Shown one piece after another: positions 1 through 9,000 of a stretch of DNA of 64,000 nucleotides. The stretch spans positions 620,001 through 684,000 of the forward strand of contig CAVSME010000006.1 of NCBI GenBank assembly GCA_963728985.1, given 5' to 3'. Position numbers and translations under genes: made by a program. The DNA comes from DASXAI01 sp963728985 (GTDB lineage Bacteria; Actinomycetota; Acidimicrobiia; Acidimicrobiales; Ilumatobacteraceae). Within the stretch, counting starts at the first letter, position 1. Each line of letters starts with the position of its first letter. The notes under the pieces were generated by a model. The model was not told where the DNA came from. It made no database searches and saw only the letters and a list, made by a program, of their open reading frames with translations.

Positions 1-1201
1 ATACCGGGTACGCCTTGGGCATCCGCACCACGTAGCCCGCCTCCACGACGCCCGGCGGCACCAGCCCCAGTTGCTCCAGCTCGGCGGTGGCCCGCCGCAC
101 GAGTTCGTCGTCGGGCATCGTCCACCAGCCGTCGCCCTCGGTCACGAAGTACTCGAGGCCGAGGCACGTGCGCTCGTCCTTGACCATGAACGGTGACCAC
201 GAACCGAAGTTCTGGATGCGGCCCAGCTTCACCTCGGGCACGTGGACGTAGATCCAGTTGTCGGGGAAGGCATACCGCTGCGGCACCACGAGGGCCACGG
301 TGAGGAAGTCGCGATGGCGCAGGGCGTCGGCCGCCGCCAGGACCGGCGTCGGCGCCGGCGGGTCCATGGCCCGCACCAGCGCACCGAGGGGCATCGACGA
401 GATGGCGGCGGTGCACGGGTGGCGGTGGCGCTCCCCGTCGTCACCCTCGGAGACCACCGCGTGGGCGGCGCCGTCGGCGTGCTCGACGGCCACCACGCGC
501 TGGCCGAGCTGCACGTCGGTGCCGAGGGCCACCACCTGGTCCCGGCACGTCTCCCACATCATCCCCGGGCCAAGGCGGGGGTACTGGAACTCCTCGATGA
601 GCGACGTGATGTCGCGCTGGTTGCGGCGGGGGAGCAGCGCGTTGACGATGGCCTTGCCCAGCGAGAGGTTCTTGATGCGCTGCGCCGCCCAGTCCGCCTG
701 GATCTGATCGGCGGGCACGCCCCACACCTTCTCCGTGTAGGTCTTGAAGAAGATGCGGTAGAGGCGCCAGCCGAAGCGCGCCGCCGTCCACCCCTCGAAC
801 GTGGTCATGTCCGTCGGCCGCCGCACGCGGGCCCAGAGGTACGAGCCGAGGCACTTGGCCGACTCGACCGGTCCGAGGTTGGCCAGCGCGTTCCACGCCC
901 GCAGCGGGTAGTCGTAGAACTTGCCCCCGTAGTAGATGCGGCTGAGGCGGGGCCGGACGAGGAAGTCCTCCTCGGGCAGGATCGTGTGCCACAGCGCCTC
1001 CACCTCGGGGACCTTGGTGAAGAAGCGGTGGCCGCCGATGTCGAAGCGCCAGCCGTCGCGCTCGACGGTACGGCTGATGCCGCCGACGACGTCGTCGGCT
1101 TCGAGCACGGTGGCGTCGACGATGCCAGAGCGGCACAGCTGGTGGGCCGCCGTGAGCCCCGCAGGGCCGGCACCGACGATGACGATCTGATGGTCAGTCA
1201 T
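1..1201 (-). CDS. FAD-dependent oxidoreductase, UDP-galactopyranose mutase / protoporphyrinogen oxidase-like (partial, 3' end outside window)
   Basis: About 400 residues are visible and the C-terminus runs off the left edge. The N-terminus has the Rossmann FAD motif IVIVGAGPAGLTAA at about residues 5-18. It is followed by the VGGISRTVE and DIGGHRFFTK segments typical of flavoproteins related to UDP-galactopyranose mutase and amine/protoporphyrinogen oxidases. The start ATG (1201-1199) lies inside the last codons of the upstream arabinofuranosyltransferase gene (8 nt overlap), so the two are probably translationally coupled. Family members in actinobacteria often sit beside cell-envelope glycosyltransferases, and here the neighbours are a PIG-V-like mannosyltransferase and an AftD-like enzyme. 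A role in making or modifying a sugar donor or lipid-linked envelope glycan is inferred. The exact reaction cannot be read from the sequence. Confidence 0.82.
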   Translation of the reverse strand, partial: MTDHQIVIVGAGPAGLTAAHQLCRSGIVDATVLEADDVVGGISRTVERDGWRFDIGGHRFFTKVPEVEALWHTILPEEDFLVRPRLSRIYYGGKFYDYPLRAWNALANLGPVESAKCLGSYLWARVRRPTDMTTFEGWTAARFGWRLYRIFFKTYTEKVWGVPADQIQADWAAQRIKNLSLGKAIVNALLPRRNQRDITSLIEEFQYPRLGPGMMWETCRDQVVALGTDVQLGQRVVAVEHADGAAHAVVSEGDDGERHRHPCTAAISSMPLGALVRAMDPPAPTPVLAAADALRHRDFLTVALVVPQRYAFPDNWIYVHVPEVKLGRIQNFGSWSPFMVKDERTCLGLEYFVTEGDGWWTMPDDELVRRATAELEQLGLVPPGVVEAGYVVRMPKAYPV

Positions 1202-4200
1202 GGCGGGCCGGATCATCGTAAACGGACGTCGTCGCTCGGCGCGAGCGCGCCCGTGCGCGCAGCCCGGCCACCACCGCATCGGCCACCGCCAGCAGCACGG
1301 CGACGAACGTCAGGCGGTGGACGGCCTCGAACGCGCTCACCCAGCCGAACCCCGGCGCCGGGTGCGAGTGGACGATGCGGGCCACGTAGAAGAGCCCGGC
1401 CACGCTCAGGCCGGTCACCGCTCCGCCGGTGAGCAGGACGCGACCGCGACTCCAGCGGGCGGCGACGGCGATGGCGACACCGACCGGCACCGCCCAGATC
1501 GGATGGACGACCAGTCCCGTGACGAGTGCCCCACCGGCGGCGACGGCGATGGTCGCCGGCCACGGCAGGTCCTCGCCGCTGCCCGTGATCGGATCGGTGA
1601 GCTCGGGCGGCTCCAAGGACGCCGCCGGCGGCGGGCGGCGGCGGTCGCCGATGACCACCAGCACGATGCAGCCGGCCACGACCAGCGCGGACATGATGAG
1701 GCCGGCATCGACCCAGCGCTGCGGTTGCCAGGTCAGCTCGACGCGCATCGACGCGCTGTGCGGCGTGATCAACCAACCGTTGGCGCCACCGTCCACGAGG
1801 CGCGACGGGCCGAGGTCGTGGCCGTCGGCCGTGGCGTGCCAGCCGGCGTTGCGACTCTCGCCGAGCACCAGCCAGAAGGGCCGAGTTGCGCCGCTCACCT
1901 CCACGACGCGGTGGGTGGGATCGTTGGCCGTGACCCGCACGACCGGGTCGGGGGCGGCGGGCGTCGCATTGCCGAGCGGCGAGTTGAGGACGACGCGGTC
2001 GACCGCGGTCGGGCCCTGCGCCGTGCGGATGATGTGCTCCCCGACGGCGAGGGTGATGGGTCCCTGGCACGGCTCGATGGCGAGGGGCTCGCCGGCCAGG
2101 GCGGCGGCGGTCGTGCCCCGCAAGCGGAAGGGGACCGAGGTGCCGTCGATGCTGAGGCGATCGTCGAGGCAACGGCTCTCGAACGTGGCCGGCAGCGGCG
2201 GCACCACGTAGCCGGGTATGCCGAGCTCGGCGATGGCGGTGGGGAGCTCGACCGCTTCCCCGGTGCGGCGATCCACGGTCGTGCGAGGGTCGATGGTGGC
2301 GATGGTGACGGTGACGTCGGCGCCGGTGACGGCAGGGAAGGAGACCGACACGGGCACGGGCGTGTCCTGCTCGGGCAGGTGGGGGAGGGCGACGGGTTGG
2401 GTGCGGCCACCGGCGGTGATGAAGAGGCTGGTGGGCACGGAGTGGCGGCCGTCGTTGACGATCTGCAGGTCGAGGTGGTCGACGGTGAGCCGGCGTCCCG
2501 GGTTGATGCCGACCGACGCGCCGGTGGCCCCGCCGAACGCCGTCTGCCAGGTCGTGGCGGGGTCACCGTCCACCGCCGCCCGGCCGAACGACGCGAGCGA
2601 GCCCGCCAGTACGGACGAGGCCACGGCGTCGGGCGGCTGCTGGAACACGTCGGCCATGGCGAACTCGGCGTCGCCCTCACGGGTCGTGAGATGGACGGTG
2701 CCGCTGACCGAGAAGGTGCGCTCCGCCGGGAGCGTGATGATGCGCCGCAGCGTGGGCTCCGGATCGTCCCGCCAGCGGTCGTGCTCGTCGACCCGTTCCC
2801 GGGTGAGCACGAACGTGAGTGGGTGGCTGGCGGTCGCCGCGCCCAGGGCGTCGATGAGATCGGTCGGCGGCCGAACGACCTCCTCGGTGCGAACCACGCC
2901 GTCGATCTTCACCTCGGCGAGGCCGACGGCGTCGAGACCGGCGTTGCTGGCGCGTCCGCCGGTGTTGGTGGCGGCCACCTCCAGTTCCACCCAGTCCGAG
3001 GTGACCGGCGGCAGGTCGATGCGCTGGCCGGCGACGGTCCGGGACGCGTCGGTGAGATCAGCGGTGACGGCGCCGGCCGCCGTGCGCACCGTGAGGCGGG
3101 TGATCCAGCGATTGGCGACTGGGCGCAGCAGCCGGTCGAGGGGTTGGACGACGGTCAGGTGGTCGATGGGCCGGGGCTCGGCCAGTTCGATGCGCAGCCG
3201 CTGGCCGATCACGTCACCGCGGTCGCCGACCTGCCAGGCGGTGGTGGGGTTGCCGTCGATGGCCTGGTCGGCGCGATCCTCGGGCCGGTACGCGTTGGGC
3301 TCGCCGTAGGCACTGGCGACGGCGTGGGCCCCACCCAGCTGCTCGGCCAGCGTCTGGGTGGCGGTGCCGGCGCCGGGAAACACCGGCAGGCGGTTGTCGG
3401 CCGGGTCGTCGACCAGGACGCCAGTGCCGGCGTCTTCCGTGAACCCCGTCGTCTGCTGCGAGCCCCGCCACTGCTCGGCCCGCTTGCGGTTGGTGTCGGT
3501 CACGATCAGCGGGGCGCCGGGTGGGATGGCGGCGCGCAGGGCGTCGGCGTCGCCGGCAAAGGCGCCGGGGGCCAGCACGATCCCGGGATCGTCGAGGAGC
3601 CCGGCGGCGGCGGCATCGACCAGGCCGTCGCCGCTCCCGTCGACCACGGTCACATCGCTCGCATCGCGGGCCCGCACGATCGGGGTCGGGTCCTCGACCG
3701 GCACGATGGCGGCGGGAGGGACGGGCTGGCCGATCCGCGGATCGGACAGCACCTCCTCGTCGATGTCCTCGACGGTCGATCGGTTGGGCGCCGGCGGTCC
3801 GTACGGCACAGGGGTCCCGAGCCCGGGCGCGCCGTTCTCGTACAGGGACCAGGTCGGCTCCGGCCGGGCCGTGCGGTAGCGCTCGTAGGCGGTGTCGCCC
3901 CGGTACACGATGGCGCCGGCGCCGAGCAGGCGAGCGACGGGCGCGATGGCGGCGGGCTCGGCGACGCCGTTCTGGAACCGGTTGTCGAGGGCGTCGAGGA
4001 GGTCCATCGTGGCGGCGCCGCCCAGCGGCAGCAGGTCGCGCGTGAGGGTCGGCCGATCGGTGAGGCCGGGCAGGATCGGGTCGGTGGTCGTTCCCCACCG
4101 GTAGGCGGCGAACTCGGCGCCCGGCAGTTCGAGGGCGCGGGTGCCGTCGTTCGACGCGCTCAGGGCGTCGGCCACGTCGTGCCAGTAGGCCGGGATGGCC

Positions 4201-5468
4201 GACGGCCGGCGCAAGAGGGCGTCGACGTACGACCCGTTCCACAGCGTGGGCAGGTTGGCGGCGGCCAGCACGACCACCGCGAGGGCGGCCGCCATCGACG
4301 CCGCCGGCCGGCGGGGATGCACGGCCGTGATTGCTGCGCCCACGGCCAGGGCAAGGGCCAGCAGCACGAGCGGCGCGGCGCGGGTGGACGATCGCAGGGC
4401 GAGGACCAGCGCGCGACGCGATGCGTCACGGACCACCGCCCCGAAGGGCGACGGCGCGTCGTACGGGTGCACGCCGACGCTGACCACCAAGCCGACGAGC
4501 ACCAGCGCCGCCAGCCAGATGCGTTCGCGCCAGCGGATGGCGACCAGGGCGAGCACCGCCGCGACCACGAGGGTGAAGCCGAGGGCGACGAGGGCGGGGT
4601 TGGTGAGGTAGGGCGTCGACGCGCTGTTCCAGCGGCCCACCACGTCGCCGCCGTAGAACAGCCAGTAGCCCAGGCCGCGCACGACCTCGGACGCCAGCGC
4701 CGTCGCCGAGACGGAGTCCAACGTCTCGCTGTAGGCGAGGACGTCGGCGCCGTAGTGCGACTGCACGACGAGCGCCACGATCCACCACGCCGACGCGCCG
4801 AGCGTCAGCACGCCGATCCGGGCAGCGGCGGTGAGGGCCCGGCGCACTGTCACCTCGCGTGACACCCAGGCGGCGTGGGCCAACCACAGCACCGGGGCCA
4901 GGCCGCACAGCACGAGGGCCGTGGCGTTGATGCCGCCGACGGAGGCGACGACGAGCGCGAACAGCGCCGGCCACCGCCATCCTCCTCGGCGGGCGGCCAG
5001 CACCGTGGCGACCATCATCCAGCCGAGCGCCGCCCACGGGGCCAGCAGGACCGACGTGCGGTTCACGTAGTCGAGCAGGTACGGCGACAAGCCGTAGAGG
5101 ACGGCGGCGGCGGTGGCGCCGGGCAGGCCGAGACCGAGCAGCCGGGCCAGCACCAGGACGCCCGTGGCGGCGGCGAACACCAGCGTGCCGATCCACAGGC
5201 GTTGGGCCACCCAGTCGGGCACGCCCAGGTGCTGCATCGTCCAGTACCACGGCCCGAGCGGCCAGAGGTACCCGATCGTCTGGTGGGTGACCCAGCCCCC
5301 GAACGTGCCGGGATCCCAGAGCGACACCGCCGTGCGCATCAGCCGGGCGGGGTCGAGGTAGAGGTAGTGCTTGGTGTCGGCCGCCACCACGCCCGGCGCG
5401 GTGAGGAGCGGCGGGATGTAGGCGAGGGCGGCCAGCACGGCCACCACCCCGCCCGCGCGGCGGTTCAC
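1194..5468 (-). CDS. AftD-like alpha-(1->3)-arabinofuranosyltransferase (DUF3367, GT-C membrane enzyme)
   Basis: Predicted product is 1424 residues, close to the roughly 1400 of mycobacterial AftD. AftD adds branching arabinofuranose from decaprenyl-phospho-arabinose to envelope arabinan at the outer face of the membrane. Residues 1-450 are a multi-pass GT-C region. The first periplasmic loop carries DTKHYLYLDP at about 31-40, followed by DPGTFGGWV and YLWPLGPWYW, the hallmark loop of this family. The middle is extracytoplasmic and includes two discoidin/carbohydrate-binding-like stretches near residues 715-830 and 945-1060 (motifs AIDGNPTTAWQ and AVDGDPATTWQ). The C-terminal part (from about 1250) returns to membrane segments. 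The GTG start at 5468 overlaps the upstream stop (GTGA). A longer in-frame extension to 6005 only reads through the preceding gene out of frame and is rejected. Family assignment is firm; the acceptor glycan in this organism is unknown. Confidence 0.9.
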   Translation of the reverse strand: MNRRAGGVVAVLAALAYIPPLLTAPGVVAADTKHYLYLDPARLMRTAVSLWDPGTFGGWVTHQTIGYLWPLGPWYWTMQHLGVPDWVAQRLWIGTLVFAAATGVLVLARLLGLGLPGATAAAVLYGLSPYLLDYVNRTSVLLAPWAALGWMMVATVLAARRGGWRWPALFALVVASVGGINATALVLCGLAPVLWLAHAAWVSREVTVRRALTAAARIGVLTLGASAWWIVALVVQSHYGADVLAYSETLDSVSATALASEVVRGLGYWLFYGGDVVGRWNSASTPYLTNPALVALGFTLVVAAVLALVAIRWRERIWLAALVLVGLVVSVGVHPYDAPSPFGAVVRDASRRALVLALRSSTRAAPLVLLALALAVGAAITAVHPRRPAASMAAALAVVVLAAANLPTLWNGSYVDALLRRPSAIPAYWHDVADALSASNDGTRALELPGAEFAAYRWGTTTDPILPGLTDRPTLTRDLLPLGGAATMDLLDALDNRFQNGVAEPAAIAPVARLLGAGAIVYRGDTAYERYRTARPEPTWSLYENGAPGLGTPVPYGPPAPNRSTVEDIDEEVLSDPRIGQPVPPAAIVPVEDPTPIVRARDASDVTVVDGSGDGLVDAAAAGLLDDPGIVLAPGAFAGDADALRAAIPPGAPLIVTDTNRKRAEQWRGSQQTTGFTEDAGTGVLVDDPADNRLPVFPGAGTATQTLAEQLGGAHAVASAYGEPNAYRPEDRADQAIDGNPTTAWQVGDRGDVIGQRLRIELAEPRPIDHLTVVQPLDRLLRPVANRWITRLTVRTAAGAVTADLTDASRTVAGQRIDLPPVTSDWVELEVAATNTGGRASNAGLDAVGLAEVKIDGVVRTEEVVRPPTDLIDALGAATASHPLTFVLTRERVDEHDRWRDDPEPTLRRIITLPAERTFSVSGTVHLTTREGDAEFAMADVFQQPPDAVASSVLAGSLASFGRAAVDGDPATTWQTAFGGATGASVGINPGRRLTVDHLDLQIVNDGRHSVPTSLFITAGGRTQPVALPHLPEQDTPVPVSVSFPAVTGADVTVTIATIDPRTTVDRRTGEAVELPTAIAELGIPGYVVPPLPATFESRCLDDRLSIDGTSVPFRLRGTTAAALAGEPLAIEPCQGPITLAVGEHIIRTAQGPTAVDRVVLNSPLGNATPAAPDPVVRVTANDPTHRVVEVSGATRPFWLVLGESRNAGWHATADGHDLGPSRLVDGGANGWLITPHSASMRVELTWQPQRWVDAGLIMSALVVAGCIVLVVIGDRRRPPPAASLEPPELTDPITGSGEDLPWPATIAVAAGGALVTGLVVHPIWAVPVGVAIAVAARWSRGRVLLTGGAVTGLSVAGLFYVARIVHSHPAPGFGWVSAFEAVHRLTFVAVLLAVADAVVAGLRARARSRRATTSVYDDPARHD

Positions 5469-6654
5469 GGGATGGCGGCGTGGAGCCCGTAGAGCGCGGT
5501 CACGGCCACCAGGCCGGCGCCGCACAGCGACAGACCGAGTGCCCACCACTCGTGATCGTCGTCGGGCCAGATGGCGGCGGCGGCGATCAGCAGGGGGAAG
5601 GCGGTGAAGAGGAAACGGGGCCGGGCAGTCACCGTCGACGGCAGCAGCATCAGGCCCAAGACGACGACGGTGTAGGCGACGATCGGCGCCGGCAGCTTGG
5701 CCTTGGCCAGCGCCCAGCAGCCGGCGACGGTGGCCACCACGCAAAGAGCGGTCACGACGTTGGTGGCCGAGCCCAGAGGACTGGCGACGGCGTCGTAGGT
5801 GCGGCGCAGGGCCGTCCAGCCGAAGCTCACGCCCTCGCTCCAGGCTTCCGACTGCACGCGGAACCACACCCCTGGCTCGCCCGTGTGGGCCCACAGGTAG
5901 AGCTGGAACGCGATCGCGCCGAGGGGCGAGAGCGCGGGGCGAGCCACGCCCGCCAGTCATGGTGGCGGCGCCACGCGATCCACGCCGCCACCGCACAGGC
6001 CACACAGACAGCGAGTGCGTTCGGGCGGCTGGCGGTGGCGACGGCGGCGGCGAGACCGGCCAGGACCCATCGCTCCTCGAGCAGCAGGAGGAGCGTGGCC
6101 CCGACGAGCGCCAGCATGAGCGCTTCGCTGTAGCTGAACGACAGGACGAAGCTGCCCGGGAACAGGGCCACGAGCACCATGGCCCGGCCCGCCACCCGAT
6201 CGCCGTACAGGCGCCGGGCGATGAGGCCCACCAGCAGCACCACCACCGCGCCGAGCACCACGTTCACGGCCAGCCCGGCGAAGACGTCGCCACCGGGCAG
6301 GACCCGGTCGGCCGCCCGCACCAGCAGCGGGTAGGCGGGGAAGAAGGCGGTGCGGGCCTCGGTGTCGAAGTAGGTGACGTGGGCAGGCACCGACGGCGGG
6401 TAGCCGTGGCGGACCACGTCGAAGTACCAGAGGCCGTCCCACGAGGTGAGCACGTCGAGGATCGGCGCCCGGGCGCTGGCGGGGCGGGGTTCCTGGGCGG
6501 CGGCCACCACGCCGGCGGCGGCCACCACCATGAGGCGCGACACGCCGTAGGCGACGGCACCCTGGAGCAGCGCCGCTCGCCACGGACCTCTCTCGACGTC
6601 GGGGCGGCGGGCGGCGACCACCGAGGCTGGCCGCTCGCGGAGGTCCCCGCTCAC
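5465..6654 (-). CDS. PIG-V-like membrane mannosyltransferase, apparent -1 frameshift near 5936-5939
   Basis: Polytopic GT-C glycosyltransferase related to PIG-V/GPI mannosyltransferase-like proteins of actinobacteria. The N-terminal part has WDGLWYFDVVRHGYP (about residues 60-75), the Asp-containing first loop of this family, then ARTAFFPAYPLL and several hydrophobic helices. The frame breaks after HHDWRAWLAP. The remaining C-terminal about 155 residues (SPLGAIAFQLYLWAHTGEPG onward, ending LHAAIP) continue in another frame down to the stop at 5465-5467. Adding one C to the CCCC run (minus-strand sense) at 5936-5939 restores a continuous protein of about 396 residues. This may be an assembly or sequencing error, a recent mutation or, less likely, recoding. 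Start GTG 6654 overlaps the upstream stop (GTGA), and the downstream gene also starts in a GTGA overlap, so all four genes here look like one operon. Confidence 0.78.
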
Positions 6655-7553
6655 ATCGACGCCATGGGGAGGATGCGCTGGCGGGGCATCCGCCGGGCGG
6701 GGCCCATCCCGCTCATGGCCAGCAGTCGCACCACCCGGCCCCGCTGGCCGCGGTAGGGCTCGAGCAGCTCGACCATGCGCTGGTCGCTGCCGCGCCGCTC
6801 GCCGGCCAGCGCGTAGGACACGAGGTGGGGGAGGTGGTAGTCGCCCACGACGACGGCGTCTGGGTCGCCCAGGGCGGTGCCGGCCACCGTGGCCACGGTC
6901 CACGGCCCGATCCCGGGTACCGCACCGAGGCGCTCGTAGGCCAGCGGGAGCGGGAGATCGCCGACTTCCTCGAGGCGACCGGCATGGCGAGCGGCGAAGC
7001 GGATGGTCTCGGCCCGCCGGCGGTCGACGCCGAGGCGGTGGTACCACCAGTACGGCCGGGAGGCGAGGTCGGCCGGGTCCGGTGGCAGCACGAGGCGCAT
7101 CGGTCCTGGCGCCGGGACACCGAGGGCGCGGCACAGGCCGAGCCAGGAGCGCCGGGCCTCCACGCTCGTCACCCGCTGAGCCAGGACGGCGGGCACGACG
7201 GCGTGCAGCACCTGGTCGCTGCGCCCGATGCGCAAGCCGCCGTGCCGGCGCTGGGCCTCGGCGACGGCGGGGTGGCGGGGCACGAGCGCGTCGGGCCGGT
7301 CGTGGTGGCCGAGCAGCGCCGGCACCCGCTCGGCCAGCCAGCTCCCGCCCGGGCCCCAGGTGCGAACCTCGACGCCCGGTACCAGGGCTACGTGGAGGGT
7401 TCCGGGGCCGTCGGGCGTGCGGGCGGCCCGCCACACCTCGGTGGCGGTGACGATCGTCGTGGGGTCGCCGCGGCCGCTGGCGTGGACGCCGACGGTCGCC
7501 CGGAGATCGATGGGGGGCCTCGCCGGGGAGAGGTCACTCGCCAGCACGGCCAC
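6651..7553 (-). CDS. DNA-3-methyladenine glycosylase family protein (AlkA-like, HhH-GPD)
   Basis: 300-residue base-excision-repair glycosylase of the HhH-GPD superfamily, which removes alkylated bases from DNA. A helix-hairpin-helix segment LGAVPGIGPWTVATVAG lies at about residues 209-225. The following VVVGDYHLPH places an aspartate at 238, the position of the catalytic Asp of the family (E. coli AlkA Asp238). The N-terminal about 100 residues resemble the AlkA-type preceding domain, but no methyltransferase (Ada) domain is present. The start is a GTG at 7553; a second GTG at 7547 is possible. Its stop overlaps the start of the PIG-V-like gene, so a DNA repair enzyme heads an envelope-glycan operon. 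This is more likely packing than functional linkage. Confidence 0.88.
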   Translation of the reverse strand: MAVLASDLSPARPPIDLRATVGVHASGRGDPTTIVTATEVWRAARTPDGPGTLHVALVPGVEVRTWGPGGSWLAERVPALLGHHDRPDALVPRHPAVAEAQRRHGGLRIGRSDQVLHAVVPAVLAQRVTSVEARRSWLGLCRALGVPAPGPMRLVLPPDPADLASRPYWWYHRLGVDRRRAETIRFAARHAGRLEEVGDLPLPLAYERLGAVPGIGPWTVATVAGTALGDPDAVVVGDYHLPHLVSYALAGERRGSDQRMVELLEPYRGQRGRVVRLLAMSGMGPARRMPRQRILPMASM

Positions 7554-7603
7554 GCTCGGAACGTAGTTGGTGGGTGCCCCGGCGTACGCGCAAGGATGCC
7601 GCG

Positions 7604-8407
7604 ATGGCCGACATCGAACTCGACTCCCCGCACCCGGGCGTCACCCGCATCACCATGAACCGCCCGGAGAAGCTGAACGCCCTCACCACCGGGCTCGTGC
7701 AGGGACTTCACGCCGCCCTCGATGCCATCGCCGTCGACCACAGCTGCCGCGTGGTCGTCCTCACCGGGGCCGGCCGGGGGTTCTGCGCCGGCCTCGACCT
7801 CGGCGGGTACGGGCGGGCGCCGGCCACGGAGGGGTTCGGGCCCACGCAGGCGGGGCTGGCGGTGCAGAAGCACATCGCCAACCTCATCCCGCACATGCGG
7901 TCGCTGCCGCAGCCGATCATCGCCGCCGTGAACGGCCCGGCGGCGGGCGGCGGGTTCGCGCTGGTGCTCGGCTCGGACATCCGCCTGGCCGCCGAGAGCG
8001 CCCGCTTCAACGCCGCCTTCATCCGCATCGGGCTGTCGGCGTGTGACATCGGGACCTCGTGGGTGCTGCCCCGGTTGATCGGTGCGGCCCGAGCCCAGGA
8101 GCTCATGCTCACAGGGCGCATCTTCGACGCCGCCGAGGCGGGACGGATCGGTCTGGTGACCGAGGTGCTTCCGAACGAGGCGCTGCTGGATGCCGCCTAT
8201 GCCAAGGCCGACGAGATCATGCGCAACACGCCCTTCGGCGTGGCCCTGACCAAAGAGGGGATGTGGTCGGCGCTCGAGATCCCGGGCATGCAGGCGGCGA
8301 TCGATCTCGAGAACCGCCAGCAGATCATGGCCAGCGCCACCGCCGATCACCAAGAGGCGATGCAGGCGTTCCTCGAGAAGCGCCCGCCCCAGTACCAGAA
8401 CCGCTAG
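7604..8407 (+). CDS. Enoyl-CoA hydratase/isomerase family protein
   Basis: 267-residue crotonase-fold protein that acts on acyl-CoA thioesters in the cytoplasm. The two oxyanion-hole segments are present: GRGFCAGLDL (about residues 57-66) and NGPAAGGGFALVLGSDIR (about 105-122). The C-terminal helical region HQEAMQAFLEKR is typical. The ATG at 7604 is preceded by AAGGA at suitable spacing. An in-frame GTG at 7574 would add ten unconserved residues, so the ATG is chosen. The active-site loop reads LSACDIGTSW rather than a standard hydratase glutamate motif, so the exact reaction (hydratase, isomerase or other) is open. It stands alone between a minus-strand glycosylase and a minus-strand regulator. 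Confidence 0.93.
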   Translation: MADIELDSPHPGVTRITMNRPEKLNALTTGLVQGLHAALDAIAVDHSCRVVVLTGAGRGFCAGLDLGGYGRAPATEGFGPTQAGLAVQKHIANLIPHMRSLPQPIIAAVNGPAAGGGFALVLGSDIRLAAESARFNAAFIRIGLSACDIGTSWVLPRLIGAARAQELMLTGRIFDAAEAGRIGLVTEVLPNEALLDAAYAKADEIMRNTPFGVALTKEGMWSALEIPGMQAAIDLENRQQIMASATADHQEAMQAFLEKRPPQYQNR

Positions 8408-8516
8408 GCGCACACAGTTCCCGGCCCGCCGGGTACGCAGCCCGCGAACTCCCAGCTCCCCACCGCCTCCCCAACCCCGCCCGCCCCCCGTTCCGCGCTG
8501 TGCAGTGGGTGGGTCG

Positions 8517-8930
8517 CTACAGGCGGTCGAGGTCGTCGGCTTCGGCGTCGTCGACGACCCGGCTGCACGTCGGGCACCACGGCCGGCTCTCCAGGGCGGT
8601 GCCGCACGACGCGTGGTAGCGGGGCGCTGGGAGCCCCTCCACCCGCGCCGCCCACGCCGCCAGCACGGCCAGCGCCCCGGCCAGGGCGCGCCCGTCGGCG
8701 GTGAGGGCATAGCGGTGGCGCAGGGGTCGCTCGGAGTACGGCGTGGCCGTCACCAGGCCGTCCTGCTCCAGCCGCTTGAGGCGCGCCGCCAGGATGTTCG
8801 GAGCGATGCCCGTCACGGCGTCGGCCAGCTCGCCATAGCGGCGAGGGCCCTCGAGGAGGGCCTCCACCAGGAGCAGGGTCCAGCGGTCGCCGACTCGGGT
8901 CAAGGCCCGGTCGAGGGGAGCGATGGCCAT
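8517..8930 (-). CDS. HxlR family winged-helix transcriptional regulator
   Basis: 137-residue DNA-binding regulator of the HxlR/DUF24 type. Motifs include VGDRWTLLLVEALLEGPRRYGEL (winged-helix core, about residues 12-34, given here to define the family), NILAARLKRLEQDGLV (recognition helix region) and RHRYALTADG (wing). The C-terminus carries HASCGTAL and CPTC, a small cysteine pair suggesting a zinc ribbon, a variant common in actinobacterial HxlR proteins. It is transcribed divergently from the HtrA-like protease gene with 70 bp between the starts. A perfect inverted repeat at 8968-8984 lies in that gap and is the obvious candidate operator for autoregulation and control of the protease. The ligand or redox signal is unknown. 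Confidence 0.9.
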   Translation of the reverse strand: MAIAPLDRALTRVGDRWTLLLVEALLEGPRRYGELADAVTGIAPNILAARLKRLEQDGLVTATPYSERPLRHRYALTADGRALAGALAVLAAWAARVEGLPAPRYHASCGTALESRPWCPTCSRVVDDAEADDLDRL

Positions 8931-8967
8931 GGGGGCATTGTGCCCGGCCGCCGACGCATCTAGAGTG

Positions 8968-8984
8968 ACTTGCAGTTCGCAAGT
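8968..8984. promoter_or_regulatory. Candidate HxlR operator (perfect 6-5-6 inverted repeat)
   Basis: ACTTGCAGTTCGCAAGT, half-sites ACTTGC and GCAAGT, sits between the divergent HxlR and HtrA-like genes. It begins 38 bp upstream of the HxlR start and ends 16 bp before the protease ATG, just before its GGAGG ribosome-binding site. Two-fold symmetric sites of this spacing in divergent promoters are typical for HxlR proteins. Binding is inferred. Confidence 0.6.
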
Positions 8985-9000
8985 TGCTAGGGAGGTCCGA

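Noticed and set aside
1200..4862. 1220-codon open frame on the plus strand
   Set aside because: Antisense to the AftD-like gene. Its translation is Gly/Arg/Asp-rich repeats with no domains; long antisense frames are expected at this GC content.
5469..6005. N-terminal extension of the AftD-like protein
   Set aside because: The extra 179 codons overlap the PIG-V-like gene in another frame and lack hydrophobic or conserved sequence; GTG 5468 fits the family N-terminus.
8408..8516. Possible terminator CCCGGCCCGCCGGG after the enoyl-CoA hydratase
   Set aside because: The two-base loop is sterically poor and the stretch is simply C-rich; no clear structure.
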